Assembly (NCBI GenBank): GCA_026391515.1
Contig: JAPLEC010000121.1
Coordinates: 1-5,148 of the forward strand
Reading direction: 5' to 3'
Source of the DNA: Bacteroidia bacterium
GTDB lineage: Bacteria > Bacteroidota > Bacteroidia > Bacteroidales > VadinHA17
Length of the DNA: 5,148 nucleotides
Shown piece after piece: positions 1 to 4,991 of the stretch; the first letter of the stretch is position 1, and each line of letters begins with the position of its first letter. The translations under genes and the position numbers were made by a program. Below the pieces are notes generated by a model. The model was not told the DNA's origin. It searched no databases and was given only the letters and a program-made list of their open reading frames with translations.

Positions 1-623
1 AATCCATTGTGACGCTTAAATAAAAAATCCATTTTACCCATGACTGATAATCCTATTGTGCTGCTTCCTGAATGGGATTTATGATATAAATAATATGTGT
101 CGTTCCACAAGGGCCAGGGTGCTTCAGGATCAGGATCATAATCCGGATTTGATTCAAATTCAGCCTTCCTGTAGTTTACAAAAGAAGGACCAATCTCAAA
201 TCCGAATCTGAGAGATTTTTGTTTGGTCAGGAATATTTTGAAAAAATCGATGCTAATGATATTAACATAATCTTTAGGAGAAAAAGAGCGATGGCCATCA
301 TCAAAATAGTCATCAGGAGTGTTGGGAGACTTAATCATATTTGCACTAAGCGTTATACTTCCCCCAATAAGGTTTGAGCTTATATAGGTACAATTCATAT
401 CCAGATTGAATCCAGGGAAACAGAAACCGATTCCTGATCCAAATTGTATCGCATGTTTCCTATTGAGCTTCTTTTGAATGCTGTCTATTCCCGGATTTAT
501 ATTGAAATCTGGTTTTTCATTAATATTTCCAATCCCATATAGTGGTTTAACTGCAGTACATGAAGTCAAAATTAATGTTAGTAAAATAACTCTGATTTTA
601 TTACTTACAGTCAACTTTAGCAT
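1..623 (-). CDS. Putative lipoprotein with beta-barrel-like strands, C-terminus beyond the left edge
   Basis: The reverse strand is open from an ATG at 623-621 to the window edge, giving 207 codons without a stop. An in-frame TAA lies only four codons upstream, and this ATG is the first Met. The N-terminus is basic (K3, K9, R11), followed by a hydrophobic stretch and the lipobox L19-T20-S21-C22, so Cys22 should be the lipidated residue after signal peptidase II cleavage. The rest alternates aromatic and glycine-rich strands, such as IQFGSGIGFCFPGF and LRFGFEIGPSFVNY, resembling small Bacteroidota outer-membrane beta-barrel proteins. An acidic, proline-rich turn (NPDYDPDPEAPWP) lies between two strands. 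I do not recognise a named family. The gene is preceded by a clear promoter and diverges from another lipoprotein gene. The reading frame and lipobox are seen directly; the barrel fold is inferred. Confidence 0.8.
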   Translation of the reverse strand, partial: MLKLTVSNKIRVILLTLILTSCTAVKPLYGIGNINEKPDFNINPGIDSIQKKLNRKHAIQFGSGIGFCFPGFNLDMNCTYISSNLIGGSITLSANMIKSPNTPDDYFDDGHRSFSPKDYVNIISIDFFKIFLTKQKSLRFGFEIGPSFVNYRKAEFESNPDYDPDPEAPWPLWNDTYYLYHKSHSGSSTIGLSVMGKMDFLFKRHNG

Positions 624-677
624 CTGTATTTGCTTTTAAGAGTAGTTAACTAAAATCTATGTTTTATTCTATTATAT

Positions 678-709
678 CAAAGTTACACCCCTGTTAAGCC
701 AAAGTCAAA
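678..709 (-). promoter_or_regulatory. Bacteroidota-type promoter (-33 TTTG, -7 TAACTTTG)
   Basis: On the minus strand, TTTG (709-706) is followed after exactly 20 nt by TAACTTTG (685-678). This matches the known Bacteroidota primary-sigma consensus TTTG / TAnnTTTG in both boxes and in spacing. It points at the lipoprotein gene starting at 623 and would give a leader of roughly 45-50 nt. The leader shows no Shine-Dalgarno sequence, as is common in this phylum. This element is one of the main reasons for assigning the window to Bacteroidota. Confidence 0.75.
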
Positions 710-816
710 TTTATTTTTAATCACTCTAAACGAAGAACCCTGAATGAATTCTGACAACAAACTAGTGTTAAATAGATATTTTACTTGAGATAAACTGAAG
801 TATTTTTGAGTAAATA

Positions 817-841
817 ATTGAACAAAATGTAGTTTGTCAAT
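817..841. repeat. Imperfect inverted repeat in the divergent region
   Basis: ATTGA (817-821) pairs with TCAAT (837-841), and CAAA (823-826) pairs with TTTG (833-836). One base (A822) is bulged and the loop is six bases (827-832). It lies about 80 bp upstream of the lipoprotein start at 923. The right arm supplies a TTTG that could serve as a -33 box, so an operator role is conceivable. In DNA this AT-rich, a 9-bp imperfect arm could also arise by chance. Confidence 0.35.
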
Positions 842-860
842 AAAAAACATCGTAACTTTA
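833..860 (+). promoter_or_regulatory. Weak candidate promoter for the lipoprotein gene at 923
   Basis: TTTG (833-836) is followed after 16 nt by TAACTTTA (853-860), one mismatch from TAnnTTTG. The spacing is shorter than the usual 19-21 nt. An alternative is TTTG at 805-808 with TAGTTTG at 830-836, which has better spacing but one base missing from the -7 box. Neither is strong. The rest of 624-922 contains no gene that I can support. Confidence 0.3.
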
Positions 861-922
861 CTAATGAAGCAAAAAAGTGGAAACCGAAAAACTAAAGAGT
901 AGGTAGTATAAAAAACAATATC

Positions 923-1492
923 ATGAAAAACCTGATGAGAATATTTACCGGAATTTTAGTCCTAAGCTTAATTTTAGTAAGCTGTAAGAAAGATAAGGAT
1001 AAGGAGGATACTGTAAAAAACTATTTTATAGTCGATGGGACTAAATATGAGGTATCGTTTGGAACTTTAGAGAATTACGGAACAGATCCCGGATACTATG
1101 AAGGTTATAACCTCGATTTGTATTTAATTACTTCTGGAATTGATGTTGACGTAGATGGTGATTGGACTGGAACCGGGAAAGCTTTATATTTTGAAATGTA
1201 TTCAACCAATGCTGCTTATTTAACAAGCGGTGAGTATACTTATGACTTAGTAAGCGATATTCCTCCAACATTTACATTCGATTTCTCTGATTATTGTTTA
1301 AACTGGACTACTGGATCTAATACGTGGGTTTATCTCGTTTCAGGTACCGTAACTGTTGCAAAAAGTGGCAGTACCTATACAATTGATCTTACAGGAGGAA
1401 TTAATCAAAATGCTAAAACGGTTACTGCTCATTTTAGCGGGCCATTGCAATATATTGATTCTTCCAAAAAATCAGCTAAAACCAGACATTGA
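923..1492 (+). CDS. Putative lipoprotein, beta-rich, unknown function
   Basis: The 189-residue product begins with a lipoprotein signal: basic K2 and R6, a hydrophobic core, and the lipobox L18-V19-S20-C21. A charged linker (KKDKDKED) follows the Cys. Such a charged tether is common in Bacteroidota surface or periplasmic lipoproteins, although this one is mixed Lys/Asp rather than a clear acidic surface-export signal. The remainder has no transmembrane helix and is rich in Tyr, Thr, Gly and Asp. It reads as successive beta strands, for example ALYFEMYS, GEYTYDL, YLVSGTVTVAKSG and KTVTAHFSGPLQYI, with a basic C-terminal tail. A compact all-beta domain is likely. I recognise the general type, a small orphan Bacteroidota lipoprotein, but no function. 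The ATG lacks a Shine-Dalgarno sequence. The gene is monocistronic, divergent from the lipoprotein gene at 623, and closed by a strong terminator 28 bp after its stop. Confidence 0.88.
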   Translation: MKNLMRIFTGILVLSLILVSCKKDKDKEDTVKNYFIVDGTKYEVSFGTLENYGTDPGYYEGYNLDLYLITSGIDVDVDGDWTGTGKALYFEMYSTNAAYLTSGEYTYDLVSDIPPTFTFDFSDYCLNWTTGSNTWVYLVSGTVTVAKSGSTYTIDLTGGINQNAKTVTAHFSGPLQYIDSSKKSAKTRH

Positions 1493-1520
1493 TATTTATA
1501 ACAATAAGTATAATTAAGTT

Positions 1521-1554
1521 AACGGGTGTCAGGTGAAACAGACACCCGTTTTTT
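1521..1554 (+). terminator. Rho-independent terminator of the 923-1492 gene
   Basis: AACGGGTGTC (1521-1530) and GACACCCGTT (1541-1550) form a perfect 10-bp stem around a 10-nt loop, and the right arm runs into six T residues (1549-1554). The stem starts 28 bp after the lipoprotein stop codon. On the opposite strand the hairpin is followed by a mixed AT sequence without a T-run. It should therefore act mainly on plus-strand transcripts and give little termination of the convergent gene ending at 1606. Confidence 0.92.
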
Positions 1555-1605
1555 GATTAGATTGCTTGTAGAAAAATTTTATAACCGAAATATACATGCC
1601 TGTTT

Positions 1606-2013
1606 TCATAATAAATGTTGAAAATATGGTATATTTCTAAGAATCCAGAAAGCTATAATTACAGATAAGATTAAATAAATTGCTTTCTTCCCAAAAAGAG
1701 TTTTTCGCCATTTTAAAATTCTTTCACCGGGATTCTTAATTAAATCGAAACTAAAACCAGTTAATAAATACGGAATGGAAATCACAAGAAGTGCATTTTC
1801 TTTGAATGCCTGAAAGAATTCAGCATTCAACAAATGATGTATTGCTCTCTGTGAACCACAACCAGGGCACTTAAACCCTGTTAATTCATGAAATGGACAT
1901 TTTGGGAAATAATTGGATTTAGCAGGATCATTGATCCTATACAGAATTGCAAATAATGTTACTACAATTATTCCCAGGCTCCATTTTATTATTTTACTAA
2001 CGAAACTTGCCAA
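1606..2013 (-). CDS. DUF2752 small membrane protein, probable TTG start
   Basis: The 135-residue product carries the DUF2752 signature: C39-PFHELTG, then C49-P-G-C52-G-S-Q-R56-A, with H59/H60 and an N73-containing segment. Three hydrophobic helices are visible at about 11-27, 74-92 and 111-128, with the Cys cluster between the first two. The family's function is unknown; the Cys/His arrangement suggests metal or redox chemistry, but that is inference. The frame has no ATG near its start. The only plausible initiator is TTG at 2013-2011, because an in-frame TAA lies four codons upstream and the first helix begins almost immediately downstream. The start lies 17 bp inside the end of the CD225 gene, in the +1 frame, so translational coupling is likely. 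I recall the two families neighbouring each other in other Bacteroidota, but could not check this. Confidence 0.88.
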   Translation of the reverse strand: MASFVSKIIKWSLGIIVVTLFAILYRINDPAKSNYFPKCPFHELTGFKCPGCGSQRAIHHLLNAEFFQAFKENALLVISIPYLLTGFSFDLIKNPGERILKWRKTLFGKKAIYLILSVIIAFWILRNIPYFQHLL

Positions 2014-2266
2014 GGTAGATAATTACACTTATAATTATATAAATGACGGCTATCGCAAGTCCTCCCCAAAAACCTATCGTCGTCCATTTTTTAGCATTTG
2101 CCGCCGCTTCATTTGACCCTTGAATATCACCGGATTGAAATTTTGATTCTACTTTTGCTGCATTTACGATTCCGGCAATACCAAAAGGCAAGCAACAAAA
2201 TAATGTTACTAAGATTGATTCGACCAGCCATGTTTTTGGAGGTGTCTGATTACTTGTGGTTTCCAT
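1997..2266 (-). CDS. CD225/dispanin-family small membrane protein
   Basis: The 89-residue product has the CD225 (dispanin, IFITM-like) layout. A short polar N-terminus (ETTSNQTPPKTW) precedes helix 1 at about 14-36, which contains the family hallmark L-F-C24-C25-L-P-F-G-I. A cytosolic loop follows with K38-V-x-S-K and G46-D-I-x-G, then A-K-K-W, and helix 2 spans about 62-85. In animal IFITM proteins the equivalent cysteines are acylated; whether bacteria do so is unknown. The frame stays open to 2359, but the extra 31 residues are translated AT-rich intergenic DNA. The ATG at 2266 starts directly at the family N-terminus. No Shine-Dalgarno sequence is visible. It is the first gene of an overlapping pair with the DUF2752 gene. 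Its cellular role is unknown; membrane organisation or stress roles would be guesses. Confidence 0.9.
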   Translation of the reverse strand: METTSNQTPPKTWLVESILVTLFCCLPFGIAGIVNAAKVESKFQSGDIQGSNEAAANAKKWTTIGFWGGLAIAVIYIIISVIIYLGKFR

Positions 2267-2317
2267 AAAAATAAGATTTAAATAAAGATTAATAACTGAA
2301 CTTTCTGATATAATTAT

Positions 2318-2329
2318 TTTCTTAAGAAA
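2318..2329. repeat. 12-bp perfect palindrome upstream of the CD225 gene
   Basis: TTTCTTAAGAAA is a perfect 12-bp palindrome, about 50 bp upstream of the CD225 start, in the divergent region 2267-2447. That region is extremely AT-rich and I found no clean TAnnTTTG promoter box in it on either strand. The palindrome could be an operator, but palindromes this long occur by chance in such DNA. Confidence 0.3.
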
Positions 2330-2434
2330 TTTACAAATTATTCTGCAAATAACTTTCAATAAATAAATTTTTTGCTAAGAAAAATTATTTATAATTTAAG
2401 AACTGACTTTTTTCATCCGGGTATTATATAAAAA

Positions 2435-2442
2435 GAAGGAGG
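2435..2442 (+). promoter_or_regulatory. Strong Shine-Dalgarno sequence for the DUF6629-type gene
   Basis: GAAGGAGG lies five bases before the ATG at 2448 and is close to the full anti-Shine-Dalgarno complement. It fixes that start. None of the other starts in the window has a comparable site. Confidence 0.85.
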
Positions 2443-2447
2443 ATATA

Positions 2448-3116
2448 ATGTGTTTTTCAGCAGGAGCAAGTTTTGCAGGAGGTGCAGTGATCTCTGCAAT
2501 AGGTATTGCGACAGTCAGAATAGCCCGTAAGCCATCACAAACACTGTTTGCAAGTGTCCCATTATTATTTGGTCTCCAGCAGTTTGCGGAAGGAGTTGTT
2601 TGGATTACACTGAGATCAGGAGGTCATGTCCAGCTTCAGTATGCAGCCGCTTATATATTTTTAATTATGGCTCTTGTCGTCTGGCCTGTAATGCTGCCCT
2701 TTTCCGTAATGATTATGGAAAAGTTGAAAAAAAAGAAAAAAATACTTATTGTATTTCTTATTATTGGAGCTCTGTTATCAGCATATTATGCATATTGTAT
2801 GCTTTCTTATCCTGTAGCTCCCCAGATAAAAAGCCACCATATTGTGTATAAAGGCGATTTCCCGAAATCTCTTGTGACACCGGCATTTATCGTTTATTTA
2901 GTTACAACATTACCTCCACTTTTCATATCAAGTGTCAGAAAAACCTATATTATGGGTGTGCTCATTGCACTCTCATGCCTGGTCTCGGGAATATTTTTTA
3001 AAGAGACCCATACATCGGTCTGGTGTTTTTTCGCAGCGCTGATCAGCGGGGTGATTTACTGGATCATCAGCTTATCAACGAAAGAAAAGACAAATGGCAG
3101 GGAAGCATCCGCCTGA
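2448..3116 (+). CDS. DUF6629-type multi-helix membrane protein
   Basis: The 222-residue product starts with M-C-F-S-A-x-A-S-F, and a second conserved block reads P38-L-L-F-G-L-Q44-Q45-F-A-E48-G-V-V-W52. Both are characteristic of the DUF6629 family as I know it. About seven hydrophobic helices are visible, roughly at 8-25, 33-53, 66-90, 97-118, 143-162, 167-185 and 191-208. A basic K-L-K-K-K-K-K stretch lies between helices 3 and 4, and the tail is charged (KEKTNGREASA). Residue Cys2 follows the initiator, as in relatives. Function is unknown; the topology suggests an integral inner-membrane protein, and the conserved Q-Q-x-x-E-G-x-x-W could line a polar site. The start is fixed by the Shine-Dalgarno sequence. 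The gene is alone on the plus strand here and runs tail to tail into the acyltransferase gene with one base between the stops. Confidence 0.88.
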   Translation: MCFSAGASFAGGAVISAIGIATVRIARKPSQTLFASVPLLFGLQQFAEGVVWITLRSGGHVQLQYAAAYIFLIMALVVWPVMLPFSVMIMEKLKKKKKILIVFLIIGALLSAYYAYCMLSYPVAPQIKSHHIVYKGDFPKSLVTPAFIVYLVTTLPPLFISSVRKTYIMGVLIALSCLVSGIFFKETHTSVWCFFAALISGVIYWIISLSTKEKTNGREASA

Positions 3117-3117
3117 G

Positions 3118-4266
3118 TCAGATCTTAATAAATAGTTTATTCTTGTAGAGCCAGTAACAAAGATACCACAATACTGCCCAGACGACCAGACTGGTGATTA
3201 TAGCCCCTATCATTTCTGCTCCCCACACCCACAAAAAAGGCAGTTCAATGAATGGACTTATTCTCTCACTGATGAAACGAGCTCCTCCAATTTCAAAAAA
3301 CAGGTATATAAAAATGCTGTTCATCCCTACTATTATAAAAAATTTTGATCCCTTTGAGAATAACTTCTTTACATCAATCAGCCAGTAACAGAAGCAAAGT
3401 GCCAGGATTGTCCAGCCGCCGCTTGCAAACACAAATGAAACTGTTGCAATCTTTTTGATAATAGGAGTGATATTTAACAAGTCCAGTGAGTATCCGACAA
3501 TTAAAGCAGATACAGCTGCAATAAGCATTATCTGAATTTTCTTTTTAGCAGGTTTATCGCTCATCAATAATTTTCCGCAAAGAACTCCCCACACTGTATG
3601 AGCCGTTGTAGAAACAAAATTTAATGTTGCCCATGGAGTCCTGTCCTTTACTCCTTCTAATTTTAAATTAACCCATGCTCCAAGATTTTCGTAATTTATT
3701 CCCCATGGATTATTAAAACCGTGAACAGGGAAAAAACGGTAGGCAAGATCTATCAGCAGGAGAATAATAAGAGTAAAAATCAACTGAAATTTGAAGCTTT
3801 TATTCATTATCAGGAATGCAACAATGTATGTTACAGATAATTGTGCCAGGACATTCTGAAGGTGGAAAACCAATTTTACGGGTTCTTTAGAATCAATATT
3901 AAAATCTATAAAGTATAAAGCCCATCCGAAGAATAATAATAAGAAAGACCGTTTAAATGCGTGAAGAGTAATTATTCTGTTGCTTTCGCCCTTTTTTTGC
4001 CTATTTGCAACAGCAAACGGAATGGCGACTCCGACTATGAACATGAAGAACGGCTGAATCAGATCCCAGAAATGCAATCCGTGCCAAACATGATGATGAA
4101 ACTGGTTCCCAATGAAATGAACGGCACTGTTGTTGATATGCATAAGATGCGCATAAAGCTGTGTCGATTCACCTGCCAGAAGAAACATAGTAAACCCGCG
4201 AAAAAAATCTACTGATGTCACCCTGCCCGGAGCCTGAGAACTTATAGGTTTTAAATATGTGTTCAT
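3118..4266 (-). CDS. HGSNAT/DUF5009-like membrane acyltransferase
   Basis: The 382-residue product resembles bacterial relatives of heparan-alpha-glucosaminide N-acetyltransferase (COG4299/DUF5009 type). These multi-helix proteins are thought to move an acetyl group from cytosolic acetyl-CoA to a sugar amine on the other side of the membrane. The family start is visible as R15-V-T-S-V-D20-F-F-R23-G. It is followed by H57-H-H-V-W61-H-G-L-H-F-W-D68 and the helix P72-F-F-M-F-I-V-G-V-A-I-P. A His in this block (H58 by my alignment from memory) should match the catalytic His of the human enzyme. Later landmarks are N138-V-L-A-Q-L (family VLQR-like), AHTVWGVLCGKLL and GMNSIFIYLF. About ten helices are visible. 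Substrate is unknown; envelope or scavenged amino sugars are plausible. I chose ATG at 4266; a TTG at 4290 would add eight residues without family support. A 9-bp repeat lies upstream, and the stop abuts the convergent gene. Confidence 0.88.
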   Translation of the reverse strand: MNTYLKPISSQAPGRVTSVDFFRGFTMFLLAGESTQLYAHLMHINNSAVHFIGNQFHHHVWHGLHFWDLIQPFFMFIVGVAIPFAVANRQKKGESNRIITLHAFKRSFLLLFFGWALYFIDFNIDSKEPVKLVFHLQNVLAQLSVTYIVAFLIMNKSFKFQLIFTLIILLLIDLAYRFFPVHGFNNPWGINYENLGAWVNLKLEGVKDRTPWATLNFVSTTAHTVWGVLCGKLLMSDKPAKKKIQIMLIAAVSALIVGYSLDLLNITPIIKKIATVSFVFASGGWTILALCFCYWLIDVKKLFSKGSKFFIIVGMNSIFIYLFFEIGGARFISERISPFIELPFLWVWGAEMIGAIITSLVVWAVLWYLCYWLYKNKLFIKI

Positions 4267-4300
4267 GACTGTCTGAAAAAAATATTTCAATATTACATGA

Positions 4301-4336
4301 CCTGCACGACCTGCAGGACTTGCACAACATGCAGGA
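4301..4336. repeat. Degenerate 9-bp tandem repeat with a TGCA core, four units
   Basis: Four consecutive 9-bp units fit CnTGCAnrA: CCTGCACGA (4301), CCTGCAGGA (4310), CTTGCACAA (4319) and CATGCAGGA (4328). The units alternate C and G after TGCA, which gives a higher-order 18-bp period. The array contains the palindrome CCTGCAGG (4310-4317) and can fold locally, because CCTGCA at 4301 or 4310 pairs with TGCAGG at 4312 or 4330. It lies 35 bp upstream of the acyltransferase start, where its leader or promoter would be. It stands out as GC-rich against AT-rich flanks. No role is known to me. Confidence 0.75.
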
Positions 4337-4492
4337 CATTCCTTAATCAGATGCCGCTAAAGTCTATTTTATCAAGCATTAACGATGAAATAAGATTCGA
4401 ACAACCTTCAATTTAATAAATTAATTTGACTTATAAATGTCGGGGAATAAAATGAGAAATCAAAAAAGAAAAAAGTGATTTGAAAAAGCTGA

Positions 4493-4978
4493 TTACAACC
4501 CAATTACTTTGCTTCGTCTTTCCAGCAAGATCGTATCTCTCCATTTTCCTTTATGACGTGCAATTTTTTTTCGAGTGCCGACAACCCTGAAGCCATATTT
4601 TTTATGAAGCTTCAGCGTTACTCCATTTTCAGGGAAAACCACAGAACATAATGTCCAGATGCCATGCTCTTCAGATGAATTAATAATTTGTTCCAGAAGC
4701 TTTGAACCAATACCTCTTCCCTGAGAATCAGGATCGACATATACACTGATCTCTGCGACACCTTCATAAACCCTTCTGGCTGAAACCGGGGACAATGCTA
4801 TCCACCCGAGAATCTTCTCATTTTTGGTATAGACAAATCTCGAATGCTTTAAATGTTTTGAATCCCAGTCGTTCCAGGAGGGAAGTTCTGTTTCAAATGT
4901 AGCATTCCCGGAATCTATTCCCTTCCTGTAAATCTCAAGAATCCGTTTATTATCGTCCTGAATGATTTCCCGGATCAT
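4493..4978 (-). CDS. GNAT acetyltransferase, phosphinothricin/methionine-sulfone type
   Basis: The 161-residue product is a single GNAT domain of the Pat/MnaT type, cytosolic enzymes that N-acetylate small amino-acid analogues such as phosphinothricin or methionine sulfoximine using acetyl-CoA. Visible landmarks are I13-L-E-I-Y near the N-terminus, A26-T-F-E-T, and E76-I-S-V-Y-V-D-P. The acetyl-CoA loop is Q86-G-R-G-I-G91. Later come P116-E-N118-G, L124-H-K-K-Y-G-F-R, and the family ending W146-R-D-T-I-L-L-E-R-R. Length is close to the usual 160-180. The true substrate is not determined. The frame is open back to an ATG at 5056, but those 26 extra residues overlap the end of the TonB-receptor gene in another frame and lack GNAT character, so the ATG at 4978 is preferred. 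It begins 13 bp after the receptor's stop, suggesting cotranscription. I see no convincing terminator downstream. Confidence 0.9.
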   Translation of the reverse strand: MIREIIQDDNKRILEIYRKGIDSGNATFETELPSWNDWDSKHLKHSRFVYTKNEKILGWIALSPVSARRVYEGVAEISVYVDPDSQGRGIGSKLLEQIINSSEEHGIWTLCSVVFPENGVTLKLHKKYGFRVVGTRKKIARHKGKWRDTILLERRSKVIGL

Positions 4979-4991
4979 ATAATTATTTGCG

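Noticed and set aside
864..902. Twelve-residue leader-peptide-like frame before the lipoprotein gene (MKQKSGNRKTKE)
   Set aside because: It has no ribosome-binding site, no regulatory codon run and no attenuator hairpin after it. Chance is sufficient.
1913..2116. Plus-strand open frame of 67 codons
   Set aside because: It runs antisense to the CD225 and DUF2752 genes, and its translation has no recognisable domain.
2600..2851. Plus-strand open frame of 83 codons inside the DUF6629-type gene
   Set aside because: It lies entirely within a well-supported gene in the -1 frame, with no start signal. It is kept only as the frame a slippage event would enter.
3127..3141. AATAAA-TAG-TTTATT hairpin near the convergent stops as a terminator
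   Set aside because: It is a six-pair all-AT stem with no G+C and no T-run, and it lies inside the acyltransferase coding end.
3194..3388. Plus-strand open frame of 64 codons
   Set aside because: It is antisense to the acyltransferase gene, has low-complexity character and no ribosome-binding site.
3961..4215. Plus-strand open frame of 84 codons with many Met and Lys
   Set aside because: It is the mirror of the acyltransferase N-terminal region; its His and Trp codons read as Met and Pro on the other strand.
4437..4470. Possible terminator after the acetyltransferase gene (AAATCA/TGATTT on the minus strand with T-runs)
   Set aside because: The stem is only six weak pairs around a long T-rich loop. 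The poly-T stretches alone do not make an intrinsic terminator.
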